Part shown: positions 1-12,590 of the stretch, in pieces
Layout: each line of letters begins with the position of its first letter
Position numbering within the stretch: the first letter of the stretch is position 1
Assembly (NCBI RefSeq): GCF_027887165.1
Contig: NC_077227.1
Location: 62,600,107 to 62,664,106, forward strand
Origin: Monodelphis domestica
Taxonomy: Eukaryota; Chordata; Mammalia; Didelphimorphia; Didelphidae
DNA: 64,000 bases
Direction of reading: 5' to 3'
Notes under the pieces: model-generated
The model's database searches: none
What the model saw: the letters and a program-made list of their open reading frames with translations, nothing else
Told to the model about the DNA's origin: nothing
Program-made: the position numbers and the translations under genes

Positions 1-1411
1 CAAAGATCCCAGCTTTTGGGACAAAAATCCACTATTCGATAAAAACTGCTGGGAAAATTGGAAGACAGTGTGGGAGAGACTAGGAATAGATCAACACCTC
101 ACACCCTACACCAAGATAAATTCAAAATGGGTGAGTGACTTAAACATAAAGAAGGAAACCATAAGTAAATTGGGTAAACACAGAATAGTATACATGTCAG
201 ACCTTTGGGAGGGGAAAGGCTTTAAAACCAAGCAAGATATAGAAAGAATCACAAAATGTAAAATAAATAATTTTGACTACATCAAACTAAAAAGCTTTTG
301 TACAAACAAAACCAATATAACTAAAATCAGAAGGGAAACAACAAATTGGGAAAAAATCTTCATAGAAACCTCTGACAAAGGTTTAATTACTCATATTTAT
401 AATGAGCTAAATCAATTGTACAAAAAATCAAGCCATTCTCCAATTGATAAATGGGCAAGGGAAATGGATAGGCAGTTCTCAGATAAAGAAATCAAAACTA
501 TCAACAAGCACATGAAGAAGTGTTCTACATCTCTTATAATCAGAGAGATGCAAATCAAAACAACTCTGAGGTATCACCTCACACCTAGCAGATTGGCTAA
601 CATAACAGCAAAGGAAAGTAATGAATGCTGGAGGGGATGTGGCAAAGTAGGGACATTAATTCATTGCTGGTGGAGCTGTGAACTGATCCAACCATTCTGG
701 AGGGCAATTTGGAACTATGCCCAAAGGGCGACAAAAGAATATCTACCCTTTGACCCAGCCATAGCACTGCTGGGTCTGTACCCCAAAGAGATAATGGACA
801 CAAAGACTTGTACAAAAATATTCATAGCTGCGCTCTTTGTGGTGGCCCAAAACTGGAAAACGAGGGGATGCCCATCAATTGGGGAATGGCTGAACAAACT
901 GTGGTATATGTTGGTGATGGAATACTATTGTGCCAAAAGGAATAATAAAGTGGAGAAGTTCCATGGAGACTGGAACAACCTCCAGGAAGTGATGCAGAGC
1001 GAGAGGAGCAGAACCAGGAGAACATTGTACACAGAGACTAATACACTGTGGTATAATCGAACGTAATGGACTTCTCCATTAGTAGTGGTGTAATGTCCCT
1101 GAACAACTTGCAGGGACCCAGGAGAAAAAAACACCATTCATAAGCAAAGGATAAACTATGGGAGTGGAAACACCGAGAAAAAGCAACTGCCTGAATACAG
1201 AGGTTGAGGGGACATGACAGAGGATAGACTCTAAATGAACACTCTAATGCAAATACTATCAACAAAGCAATGGGTTCAAATCAAGAAAACATCTAATGCC
1301 CAGTGGACTTACGCGTCGGCTATGGGGGGTGGGGGGGGGAGGAAAAGAAAATGATCTATGTCTTTAACGAATAATGCTTGGAAATGATCAAATAAAATAT
1401 ATTAAAAAAAA
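1..1411 (+). mobile_element. L1 LINE 3' end: ORF2 C-terminus and 3' UTR
   Basis: A 332-residue open frame (68-1066, continuous with the window edge) matches the C-terminal third of L1 ORF2. It includes the cysteine-rich motif CWRGCG..GTLIHCWWSC (about residues 189-206) and the terminal stretch ..IGEWLNKLWYMLVMEYYCA. A 3' UTR with a G-rich tract near 1324-1340 follows, ending in AATAAA-like and oligo(A) sequence near 1390-1411. ORF2 encodes the endonuclease/reverse transcriptase used for L1 retrotransposition; only its C-terminal part is here because the element starts before the window. The frame is still open, so the copy is young compared with the other L1 pieces in the window. A 5' part could exist upstream. 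Confidence 0.9.
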
Positions 1412-1414
1412 TAA

Positions 1415-4400
1415 TATCATAATGGCTAACTTATCTAGGCTAAATAAGTTAAGTTCCCCCAAACAAAAACTCACAAAACAGAGTCCAGTAAATGAGCCAA
1501 GATCCCAGATGTAATGTCCAAAGTAGGTCCAGCAGAGAAGGGATGGTTCTTTTTAGGGCTTCTGTCCAGCTGCCAGTAGCCAGTAAAAGCAATTTTTCTC
1601 CTTGTAGAAAGATGGATCACTGCCAACTCCCCAAGATTCCCCCACAGGAGTCTTCTTGTTGTTTTTGTTTGTTTTTTTTTTTTTTCAGTTGGGACCTTAG
1701 AATCTTGACCCAGGCTCTTATGTGATTGTCTGTCACATGTCCCTGTCAATCAAATGCAGTTCATTTTGCAGAATCATTTTGCAATCTTCCTTTGCTTACT
1801 ACATTCTCCCCTTTGCACAAAGTCCAAATCATGTTGAAAACACTATTTTGGCATTTATGTACAACCTAAAATACCAATTTCCTAAACTATCTACCTAAAA
1901 TAACAGCCTACACGCAACTATCTTAATCTAATACTAACCTATTCTAAGGAATTTAACAAGGAAAAAGGAAAAGGAATTAAATAATGAACAAGTACAAATG
2001 TCAAACAGAAGCAAAAGCAAAACAAGCAAATAAAATCAAACAAAAGATGAACATAACTTCCATGCAAACATCAAGCTCAAAATACTCTTACGGGTACTAC
2101 AGAACATTGCACTACTATTAACATCTAACTTAGAGAAAAGTTTGTTGAAAATTACAATAAACACAACATTGCATAAGTTTTACATTGAAAATAAAATCAA
2201 ACATTAAACTCACTTATGAAAATACATGTAACAATAGATGTAAGTAAGCTATGTATATAATTTACACGCATAAATAGTACATACATGTGATAAACGTACT
2301 ATACACATATGTACTCGTGTCATATTTAACATGTTACATATATACATACTATAATGCAATTTATTTATGATCCTATTATACATACTATTTACATTATGTG
2401 GCCCAGGGTTTAAAAAGCTTCCATGAAGCCAAGATTCTGAACGCGAGGGGGAGCTGTGACCATGAATATGAGCAGACAGCTAGCTATCCTTTAGTCCCAA
2501 GACAGAGAAAGACACTACAAACCGTTACTAAATATCAGTCAGGAAATGAATTAAACCAAGAAATTTTAATTTGTCCAACCATAGTCAGCAGATGATGAAA
2601 GCACAGTGCATATTAACAACATGACTAATGATTCATTGACAAATGAAACATCTGAACCATATGTATGGAGTAAAGTGGGGAAGAATGAATACACAGATCC
2701 CAATGATATAGGGGGAAATGCATCTGTATTAAAGTCATTCCCAGAGAGGGAAAGGTTTCTACCTCAACAGATTCAAAAGAGGGGGCATATGAACAAAATA
2801 GTAGAGTAGAACCTATGTACTTTAGTAACAGTATAGCTTATCTGCAAGAAGCAGTGAAACCCTTGATATCAAGCTTGACAGAACACAGATGCAGAGCTTG
2901 TTACTGAGAAACAACTAGGAAAAGAATTGGGGAATATAAAAGCTGGTGAAATAGGGTCACACTAAAACATGATACCTGAATTAACAACACATGGCACCAC
3001 AATACCGAATACAACATTATTCCCATAATACTGATAGCTCCATAGAAAATTTAGAGCAAACATCTTGAATAGAATGCAAAAGGAATATAGAGAAAATCTA
3101 AAATAATGCTAATTGCCCTTACAATAACTTCAATGGTCCCCACAAATGAGAAACATGAGAGTACAAGAAAAGACAGAATAAAAGCAATGCAAAAACAATG
3201 ATGAGATAGTCCCAGGTATCCAGAAAAATGACTCCAGATAAAAACGGATCTCTGCTAATAATGAAACAGTCAATTAACAAGAAAAACACATTTATGCCAA
3301 AACACATTGTGTATGATTTCTATCTGTACCCACAAGAAAGTAAATCAAAGAGAAAAGAATATTTCTATCTCCAATAAGATTCAAAGATCATAAATATTTC
3401 CCAATATACAGATCTCCATGAAATCAGAACTCCATAAAACTAGACATCAAATTATAAGTCAATAGCAATTTTAAAATTTATAGGACATGCTTAAAATCTA
3501 ATTAGTAAAATACATTACTTACAGCCACACATGAAGATTTCACAATGTAGAAAAGATACATCCACTTATGAAGAGTAAAACCAAATAAGACTGACATGCA
3601 TGCATGAAGAATTCACTTACTTCCATGCCTATGCACACATGAAGAAAAGTCAATCTTATACCCGCACATGATCCTGTATGTTAGAATCATCAGAAAACAC
3701 AGGACTTCAATCAAGGTGAGATGACAGGCAAGATGTGATGCAGTACAGAGAAGACTCGGGATCTATCATGCAATCAACACCAAGGACACCAAAAGAAATT
3801 TGGAAATCTAGTACTGATGATGAGAGGTCATGTAAGATTTCATCATACATGTTAATTTCACATATATGTACATGCATATACAGTCATACATAAGCATAAC
3901 ATGAAGTAGGACTCATAGATAATGAACACATTCATACTGACATTGAGCTGCAGCTCTCAGGAAGCTACACAACAATTCTTGTCTGAATGATTTCTGAACA
4001 GAACTCATATGCAAATGTAACATAATGTACATTTGTAAAAATACTAATGACATAACCTACTAAAATATTTTAGGATACTAAAATTTACTAATATCTAACA
4101 CAGGCTAAGTGTAGCTAGGGAAGTTTGAAACTCAAGGTAAATTGGAGACAGATTGATATATCTATGATAAATTAAGAAACATGGTTACCTTAGGAACTGA
4201 CAGTTTATAAAAGCTCTTACTTAGACTATGTTATAGTTTGTTGAGATAGGAAAGTTTACTTTGTTGCAAAACTGTTATAATTATTGATTTGGGTTATTTT
4301 GTGTTCAAAAACATTTCTGTACTGGAAATTGCTTTTTCCCCCCCATTACCTCTCCCATTTTCCTACAATCCAAATCTTAGATTAGGATTTAGATTAGAAT

Positions 4401-5780
4401 AGTAAAGGTAGATTAAGATTTTTTTTTGTGTAGGGGGTTGTGGAATATTTAGTATAGTATATTCTCATAGAATAGACAGAATAAATTAGCATAATTCAGG
4501 TGAGTATACATAATAGACAAACAAAAGCTGGTTGGCATTTTGTTTGACAACAGAAAATGGGGGATTTGTAATCAAGGAAGAATGACAAAAAGCAGATTAA
4601 AACCTGAAAGGTTATGAAAATGGACCCAAGAGAAGCACGTAGGACTGTCTTGAGCCAGCAGTGGAAGAGAACTCCATGGAATTCCAAAGAAGATTCAAAA
4701 AGGAATAAACTGTTGGCCAGAAGGAGGTCTGAAGTCACTCCTTTACTCTCTCACCAGACTCTGACCAGAGCTAGGCAGCAGAGTAGGGTTACCATTGCCT
4801 TTTCCTATCTGGCTTGTGCTGAAGAAGTGTTACTGCTTTGTTTTGAAGATCATCTTATACCATCATTTCATTCTTAAAAGACATTTTGATCTCCCATCAA
4901 ATATAGATATAGAAAATATAGGGTTAAGGTCTCCCCAATCCCTTTGTCCTACCCTTTCCACTTTTTAGCTTTTTGCCATAGAAATAAATTAGCCAATTAG
5001 TATACCAAGACTGACATTTGTAATAGGTGGGAAGACTTCAAAGTTATCTAGAAACAGTTGGGAGGGGGTTGACTCACTCTGGGTCAGGTCCAGACTCCAT
5101 TAAGCTCTGTGGAGAAAGAGAAAGTGCTACACTTTAACCAGCCCCTCCAGCAGCTGACTTCCTGTTTCTAGTATTGGGAAGGACCTCTCTCTCAATCCCA
5201 CCATTACAATATGTATTTACAATTTTGTTTGATATGTAATGTCTTATGTTATTTGTGTTGTGTAATATATGATGTAGTGCAAGTCAGTATCTAATTTTCT
5301 TATCGGCTTAAACCTACCTAATCCCTATCTTCAACATTCTTATATCTAATTAGATTTCTATACTTAAACTAAATATAAATATTTAACTACATTTTATTAG
5401 TAACTAACTTATCTAGAGCTAATTATAACAGTTAGTGCCCTAATTATACAATGTTTCACTCATTTAAGTAGTGATTCAATGTAACCTATGTTTATATTTT
5501 ATATTTATATTTTGCTATATTGTTACTTTTTACTACTTTGGTCTTCTGTCCTGCTGCCAGCAGCCAGTAAAAGCAGTTTTTCTCCTCTAAAGCTGATATC
5601 TCACAAAGGGCCAGAAACCTTGCAGAAAGATGAATCACAGCTAACTCCCAAAGATTCCCCCAGGAGTCTGTTTTTCAGTTGGAACCTTAGAATCTTGACC
5701 TAGGCTCCCATGTGATTGTCTGTCACATGTCCCTGTCAATCAAATGCAGTTCATTTTGCAATCTTCCTTTGCTTACTACA
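1415..5780 (-). mobile_element. LTR retroelement fossil with two related LTRs and a non-coding AT-rich interior
   Basis: Related direct repeats lie at about 1415-1803 and 5395-5780. They share, for example, the segments around CAGTAAAAGCA, TGTGATTGTCTGTCACATGT and CTTCCTTTGCTTACTACA. On the minus strand each begins TGTAGTAAGC, and the left one is preceded by a purine tract (1804-1815), as expected next to a 3' LTR of a minus-strand element. The interior (1804-5394) is AT-rich and I recognise no gag, pol or env in it. The LTRs have diverged clearly, so the element is old and broken. It is probably a non-autonomous or heavily decayed ERV; the family is not determined. Confidence 0.6.
1804..5394. 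other. Non-coding AT-rich interior of the LTR element
   Basis: This stretch of about 3.6 kb has only short chance frames (for example 2398-2595 and 2606-2809) with no recognisable protein. I see no SINE or L1 piece inside it, which sets it apart from the rest of the window. Confidence 0.5.
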
Positions 5781-6906
5781 ACCCCTAGGTTTGGGATGTA
5801 GAGACCCCAGGAAAGGAAACCCATGTCAAACCAGCAATAGTCTGCCTCAAGGATTCCACTATCTTTCCCCATCCAATCCAGTACTCTATTGCTGCCCAAA
5901 CCAGAGAGTCTCCAACCCCTCCTTGAAAAATTCCTTAGCTATGGCCTTAGCCATGCTGGTTCTTGCCATACTCCCTGCAATACCCCTATTCTCCCAAACT
6001 GTAAACTTACTAGGGAATGCAGAATGGTACAAGACTTTAGGGCCATCAAAAAGGCAGTGATTCCTATTTGCTCCATCATCCCTACCTCCAATGCTATATC
6101 CTGGGTCTATATGCTATATTATATGTTATCCTAGGACTTGCATGTTACCAAGAGGGTTGCTGCTCAGTATGTAGACAATATTCTCTTTTGCAGTCTAGAC
6201 ATCCTCCACCCCTTAAACCATTTTAGAGGAGAGGCATGTACCCCAGGGAAGACTGGCAAATGGACTTTACACACTTGCCAACCTTCAAAGGTTATTAGGT
6301 TCTCCTGGTCCTGGTTGATATCTTTACTCAAGACTTTCTCTTGTTTATTGAAAAAGAGCAGAGAGTTAGCCAAAAATCTCCTTAAGGAGATAATTCTGAA
6401 AGTTGCTCACTTCAGAGTAATAATGGACCTGCCTTCACCTGGCAGATCCCTCAACAAGTGGCAAGGGCTTAGAAGATAGGCTACCATCTTCATGTGGCAT
6501 GGCACTCACTCCCAATCTTCAGGGAAGGTTGAAAAAAGGAATCATACTCTTAAGAGGACACTGACCTGACTGGACTGGATCAGTGTCCTTCCCATAGGCC
6601 CCTTATGGCACCTTTTACAACTTCTGAGACTTTGCTAGACTGGGTCCATCAGTCTTGTGTTAAACTTTTTTCTCTTAACTGCAAGGTAGGACTGAGACCA
6701 GGCCAGCCAGCTTCCTTCTTCTGTGAACTTGTGGAGGACCTGAAATATCTCTTCAAAAGTACTTCTTTGGGGACACATGTAAAACCTAGTGGAACTGCAG
6801 GTCTGCTACAGGAGGGGGAAGGGGAAGGAAAGACCATAATTCTTGTAACCAAAGAAAAATATTATAAATTAAATAATTAAATAAAAATTTCAAAAACAAA
6901 TGTCAA

Positions 6907-7433
6907 CATGGAATCTAGAAGCCCCCAAACTTGTAGCCCAGAAAGATTTAAACCTGAGGCTTATACCTTGTCACTGGAGAGTTCCTCCCTGAGGGAAAAT
7001 CCTACTTCACTGGTCTCAGACTAACAAAAGACTTTATTTTAGGTTTAGAGTGGAGGTTGCTGATCCTATCAAGTGGAGCCAAGCCCAAGCCCAGTGATTC
7101 TTTAGTGAAGTAGGCAGTGTGTCAGTCTTGTAAACTCAAGGTCTGGGGTCTCATCCTTGAAATGAGGGTGTGATATACTGTGAGAAGCTTCTGGCAACAT
7201 GAAGAGTCACTGGGCTTGGGCTTGGGCTTGGGCTTGGGCTTGGGCTTGGGCTTGGGCTTGCCTCCACTTGATGGGATCAGCAACCTCCACTCTAAACTCA
7301 AAATAAGGTCTTTTGTTAGTCTGAGACTGATGAAGTAGGATTTTTCCTCAGGGAGGAACTCTCCAGTGACAAGGTGAAAGCCTCAGGTTTAAATCTTTCT
7401 GGGCTACAAGTCTGGGGGCTAGATTCCATGTAG
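6907..7433. repeat. Large imperfect palindrome (about 200-bp arms, about 90-bp loop)
   Basis: The segment 6907-7107 reappears in reverse complement at about 7195-7433. Both arms contain, in opposite orientation, the blocks TTTAAACCTGAGGCT, TCACTGGAGAGTTCCTCCCT and AGAGTGGAGGTTGCTGATC. By eye the arms are about 94% identical. The loop is about 7108-7194. The right arm carries an expanded hexamer array that the left arm has in only about two units. Confidence 0.88.
7211..7260 (+). repeat. (TGGGCT)n hexamer array, about 8 units
   Basis: There are eight perfect tandem TGGGCT units within the right arm of the palindrome. The left arm has only two equivalent units, so the array expanded after the arms formed. 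Confidence 0.95.
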
Positions 7434-7891
7434 ATACAACCACCATCAACAAATGAAACAAAAGGATTTCATTGGTCTGTTGCTGAGACAATGTTGGCAA
7501 GACAAAGTTGGCAAGTGGCTCCATTCCCTCCTCAGGCCTAACTTTTGGCATACAGCCTCCTATGCAATGCTTTTTGTTCACACCTGTAATTCTTAACTGC
7601 CTTGCTTGTTTTGTTTCTAGTAGACTTAACCAGCTCAATTTCCAAAGATGGAACCCCCTCAAACCCTCCATGAATCTGCCTCCTTCTTCTATTCCCAGTG
7701 ACCCTGCACTTCTTTCTGTCCCTTTTCAGCAGGAAGTAGCCAGACCTGACTGGATGTCCCCTTTCTCTTGGGATATAGAAGAGGGTGAGATGATGGTGAG
7801 AGAGGTGGGTCTGAAAAAAACAGATTCTACCAAGAAAAACAAAGTTGACTTGAGCATATTAGGGCTGCTGTTTGCAAAGCAGCTTCAATAA

Positions 7892-8985
7892 TGCTGGTCC
7901 TTTACCTCATTCTTCAAAGTTGCTAGTTGTTATTCTGCATATAAATAACAACAAGAATGTAAAGGGATACCTCACTTTGGTATCTAGCTGACTGAGACTA
8001 AAATAACAGTCCTCCCACCTCTGTCCCACCCCACTCAGACTCCACAGCTAGTTTTAGGATTGATTGACCTTTCTTTGATCTGGGCATTGAAAGGGGAAAA
8101 AAATTATTACTTTTATACAATGGATCATAAGCCAAGTGATCACACACAATGCTTTAGGTAGATAACTGCAACTATGATTTTTAGAAAGAATTAGAGCCAG
8201 TTATTAAACTAACTGTGTGTAAGATAGGAATTATAATAATAGAATATTAACCATAGTATTAGAAAGGATATAGTTTGGTATATTAGAATTTTATAGCCAT
8301 TAACTCAATTTAAGAGCTTCTGTAGGAGGAATAAAAACTTCAGGTCTGGGTAGTTCTCTAGGGAAGCTGAAATCCATGCTGAAGGAACTGGGCTCATTTG
8401 GAATGGTGACCGAACAGTTGTTATCCTGATGTGTTCACATGAAAACAACTCTGACACATTCAAGTATGGTTTGATCCTTTGAACATTTATGCAACTACAG
8501 GCTCCCCAGGGTATTATGATCAAGAAAGGTTACTTTGAAGTATCATAAATCTGAAGGATTTGTCAAATTTTCTCATCTCTACCTTGTACTGGAACTTACA
8601 ACTTTGTATCAAATATTATAAATCCTTGTTACTAAATGTTGTAGAATGTTTCTTAACATATTATGTGCCTTCTGCCTTGTTAATAACATATGCTAAATAA
8701 CTGTCAGATCTATCAAACATACTGTTGAAGGTTTTCAAAAGCTGGGCATGATGAGACCTCCACATTGATTTATCACAATTAAAGTTTGGATCTTTTGCTC
8801 AGAATGATGGTCCACAGATCTGTTTATTTTTAATAGAATCAGCTCTAGTCTTATAATATTGCTATCTCCAGTCTTCCCCTCAATTCTGCTCCATAAAATT
8901 GAAAAAAAGAAAGTAAAAGTCAACCTTTGTGACAAATGTACATTTCTATAATGAGGGTCTGCCAATTTCACCTTTGGGACAGCTT
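7892..8985. other. Stretch with no recognised feature
   Basis: I see no gene, SINE or L1 piece here. The frames are short and their composition is that of the surrounding DNA. Confidence 0.4.
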
Positions 8986-8989
8986 TCAA

Positions 8990-9300
8990 ACATACCTCCT
9001 TTCCTTTGACACTACTACCAACCTGGTCCAGACCCTCGTCAACTCTTGCCTGGATTATTTCAATAGCCTGCTGATGGGTCAGCCTGCCTCAAGTCTCCCA
9101 TTACTCCGATTCATTCTCCATTCAGCATCAAAATGAATTTCCTAAAAGACAGGTTCAATCTTGTCAGCCCTGTATTCAATAAACTCTATTGGTTGTCTCT
9201 CACTTCTAGGATCAAGTTAAAAATCCTCTGCTTGGCTTTCTAAGCCCTTCACTTCATAACCTAGATCCTTCCTGCCTTTCCAGCCTATCTTTTTGAGGAA
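8990..9300 (+). repeat. Old interspersed repeat, copy A
   Basis: The segment around ACTCTATTGGTTGTCTCTCA, CTAGGATCAAGTTAAAAAT and CCTTTCCAGCCT is shared with 40765-41160 on the same strand. A plus-strand frame (LVNSCLDYFNSLL) recalls the C-terminal region of CR1/L3-like LINE reverse-transcriptase proteins, so an ancient LINE origin is possible but not certain. Confidence 0.55.
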
Positions 9301-9589
9301 TTTTGCTACAATCATCAGGAGAAACCGAATGAGATTTAGCAGGGAGGGAAGGACAAAGTGAGGTTTTTCAGGATGGGAGAGACAGGGATATATTTATAAA
9401 CAGTATGTAATGAGCCAGTTGACAGGGAGAGATCAACAATAAGTGATAGAATAGGGGGAAATCTATTGGTAGAAATGGTTTAGAATGAGATTGCTTGAGC
9501 ATTATTAGCCTTTGTAAGAAGTCTCATCTTAGCATTTGAGACAGAGGTGAAGGTGATAGTGGCAGAAAGCATTGGAATAAGATCACTTC

Positions 9590-10335
9590 TAATGAAGAGG
9601 AAATTAAGACAATTATTAAGAATTACTTTGCCCAATTATATGGCAATAAATATGAAAATCTAGGTGAAATGGCTGAATATTCACAAAAAACATAAAATGC
9701 CTCCATTAACAAAAGAGGAAATAGAATACTTAAATAATTTCATCTCAGAAAAAGAAATTGAACAAACCATCAAGGAACTCCCTAAGAAAAAATCCCCAGG
9801 GCCAGATGGATTCACAAGTGATTTCTATCAAACATTCAAAGAACAACTAATTTCAATACTGCACAAACTATTTGTTCTTTTTTTTTTTGCCTTTAAAAAA
9901 ATTAATTAATTTAGACTATTTTTCCATGGCCACATGATTTTATGTTCTTTCCCTCCTCTCCTCCCACCCCACCCCTCATAGTGTGTCATTTATCAAGATC
10001 TATTTCCATATTATTAATATTTGCACTAGGTACACAAACAATTTGGCAAAATAAGCAAAGAAGGAATCTTACAAAATTCTTTTTATGTCACAAATATGGT
10101 ACTGATTCCCAAACCAGGAAGACCAAAAACAAAGAAAACTACAGACCAATCTCCTTAATGAACATAGATGCAAAAATCTTAAATAAAATACTAGTAGAGA
10201 CTATAGCCAGTCATTGCAAGGATTATTCATTATGACCAGGTGGAATTTATACCAGGAATGCAAAGCTGGTTTAGCATTAGGAAAACCATCCACATAAATG
10301 ACCACATCAATAACCAAATTAACAGAAATTAGTTT
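9590..10335 (+). mobile_element. L1 ORF2 reverse-transcriptase fragment, interrupted
   Basis: A plus-strand frame from 9664 has [32 protein letters not shown] and SDFYQTF, the finger region of L1 reverse transcriptase. After an insertion the homology resumes near 10046 with [20 protein letters not shown]. Both ends are truncated. The piece is old, with several disruptions after 10235. Confidence 0.88.
9875..10032 (-). mobile_element. L1 3' UTR fragment inserted into the older L1
   Basis: This is the minus-strand L1 3' end, starting with a poly(T) run and carrying the recurrent TTTCCATGG..ACATGATT segment. It is flanked by near-perfect 13-bp direct repeats, CACAAACTATTTG (9862-9874) and CACAAACAATTTG (10033-10045), which are target-site duplications within the host L1. 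Confidence 0.85.
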
Positions 10336-11011
10336 TAAGAAAAGAGGAAGGAAGGAAAGAAGGTAGAAAGGGAAGAAGGGAGGGAGGGAGATGCTAAATG
10401 CTGAAAAAGAATGAGAGATATTAAAATATTTTCTACTTCCAGGGACCTTAGAATCCAGGGTGGGAAATGAGATAGATAGGTAAATGGCTACTTCAGCAAA
10501 CATTCTGAAGCCATGTACAAAAAAAAAAAAAAATTAGTCTTCTAAATGATGAAGGAAGTGGATGTCCTGATCAGTAGATGACCATTTTGGCAAATGCAGG
10601 TTTTTCAGGAATACAACTTGGCACTGTGATGTACTGAACTCAACTGATACCAGAAGAGAGGAGACAAAGATCGCTGTCTACTTCTCTCTCCAAGTGTGAC
10701 CAAAGGCAAATTTCTTCCCCTTTCAGGTCTTCTTCAACTGTAATGTAATGGGATTTGGGGGGTAGGAAGGGGTCTCTTGGAATTGAGGGAACAATTAGTA
10801 GCTTGGAAAGTTGAGTTAGACCTGAGGTGCATGAAATGAATGATGGAGGATGAGAGCTGAGGTTGACATTTTCAAGCTGAAAGAGAGCACTTTGGCTTTG
10901 GAACTAACAGGGCAGTCTTGAAAATGTCATTAGTCTTGGCCAGTGGGGGGGGGGGAGGGGCGCTGCCAATGCCTGGTCAGTTTATATCTTAGAACTCTAT
11001 ACAATGGTAAA
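10336..11011. other. Stretch with purine-rich simple sequence and no gene
   Basis: A GGAA/GGAG-rich purine tract lies at about 10342-10392, an A-run near 10519 and a G-run near 10946. I recognise no coding sequence. Confidence 0.45.
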
Positions 11012-11206
11012 TTGGGGGCAAGTCAGCTAGGTGCTTAAGTGGATAGAATACCAGGGTCCTGTGTTCAAATTTTGACCTCAGCTGTTTCCTAACCATGTGA
11101 TCCTAGGCAAATCACCTAAACCCAATTGCTTAGTCCTCATCATTTTTCTGCCTTAGAACCAATGCTTAGTATCATTTCTAAGACAGAAAGTAAGAGTTTT
11201 TTAAAA
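11012..11206 (+). mobile_element. tRNA-derived SINE (Mar1/WSINE type)
   Basis: Diverged copy: AGCTAGGTGCTTAAGTGGAT head, TGTGATCCTAGGCAAATCAC core and a TTCTAAGACAGAAAGTAAGA tail. Confidence 0.85.
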
Positions 11207-11794
11207 ATGGTAAACTGTGGGCAGGGATGATGAGGAGCACCAGCTTTTGCATGGATAGAGAAAGAGAGCTTGCTCACCTAGGAATTCCTGACATCAGTGA
11301 AATCACAGGTCCTATCCCTAGGTTAGAAGTGAACTCCTTCAGCCATTGGGATAATTCCTTCAAGGGAAAAATTATTCTTTACAACCCTAGCAATTAGTGT
11401 GCCCTTCATAAATACTTGTTAACTGGCTACTACATGTCTGCTACTATGTATCTACATTAGGTTTGGGGGTTTCAAGGAAAAAAACAGTCTTTCTCCCTTC
11501 GATACTTAGGATATTGTAAATGTTTAGTATTTAGTTGGCTAAAAGATTTATGTGAACTCCACCCTTTCTCTTGGTCTCTGCCCCCAGCAGAATGGAATTT
11601 CCTGGAGGGCAGGGAGTTAAATTTTTTTCTTAGTACAAAAAAGTGTTCTAGGTACTTCTGTCTTACAGATGAAACAATTATTTAATTGTGTGTTTAATTG
11701 AATGGGGATGGGGAGTGTCTGGATCCCAAGATGCTCCTATTTTCCTCCCTTCTTTCTCTCCCCCCCCCCTTCTCCCCACTCCCTTTCTTTCTTC

Positions 11795-11872
11795 TCTAAG
11801 ATAGAATGGCAAGGACTAGGCAAACAGGGGTTGTGACTAGCTCAGGTCACACAGCAAGGGAGTGATTTTCTT
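11795..11872 (-). mobile_element. SINE fragment (Mar1/WSINE type)
   Basis: Only the central part in reverse orientation is present (GGCAAGGACTAGGCAA..GGTCACACAGCA). Confidence 0.6.
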
Positions 11873-12590
11873 ATTTTCTTGGGAGTAAAGTAGGGGAAAA
11901 AACACTAATAAAGAAATAGAAATTTTAGGAGAAAACAAAAAAAGAGATGGGGATCCTGTTTGTTATTGATTGGCCCATGAAGAAAAAAGACAAGTTATCT
12001 CACAAAAGCAGGCTACCATTATGGTCCTTTGAGGGTCTTTCAAGGGAGATGGATCCTAACTGCCTCCAGAGGTTAGGAAGACTTCTGATAAGTAAACTAT
12101 TCTTTGTTTTCACTGCTTCTTTGTTCCCATTGTTTCCATGGCTAAGGAGAGTGTTTCCAGAGTCTGAAGGAATTGCCTTGTGCCAATTTGGGGCAATAAG
12201 TTCTGGGTTGTTTTAAGAAGTTGTTGGGTTTTTTAAAAACTAGTTTAAAATTCTCCCACCTTTTGCTCAAATACTCAAGGCCTTTACTTTGGTCCTTGGG
12301 GAGGGGAGCGGGCGGAATCATTGAATGAATAAAGAAATCAAGTCTATGTTTATTGCAACCCTCTGCAACTAATTGTAAAATAATAAAATGAGATTCATCC
12401 TGAACTGGGATCCAGTTCTCTTCTGCTTTGTTAATATTCTTTCCTCAAAATTCTCTGAAACATTTTTAACATTCAGTTTGTATTTTGTATCACCCAAAGA
12501 GAATGCACATTCCTGTTTTAAAAGGAGAGAGACTGGTACAGCTCCCTCTGGCTTAATGAAGAACATTTTCCCTTTTGAACCAAAGTACAA
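11873..12590. other. Stretch with no recognised gene
   Basis: The segment near 12475-12510 (GTATCACCCAAAGAGAATG) resembles one at about 48295. This wording is typical of dispersed old repeats. Otherwise nothing is recognised. Confidence 0.35.

Larger units (their letters stand above)
5781..7891 (+). mobile_element. Class I (gammaretrovirus-like) ERV fossil, pol remnants
   Basis: Plus-strand remnants of a gammaretrovirus-type pol are present. A reverse-transcriptase piece near 5889-6130 contains NTPILP and a VQDFRAIKKAV-type motif. An integrase core piece near 6230-6330 contains EDWQMDFTHLP and resembles the MLV integrase core. A further retroviral-looking frame (7508-7891) with a basic/acidic tail may derive from the 3' end of the element. 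The copy is old, incomplete and broken in many places. It abuts the LTR element at its left edge; whether the two are related is unclear. Confidence 0.65.

Noticed and set aside
715-1265. Minus-strand frames over the L1 3' end
   Set aside because: Antisense shadows of the L1 ORF2 frame.
2606-2809. Small frames inside the LTR element as viral genes
   Set aside because: No recognisable motif, and chance frames of this size are expected.
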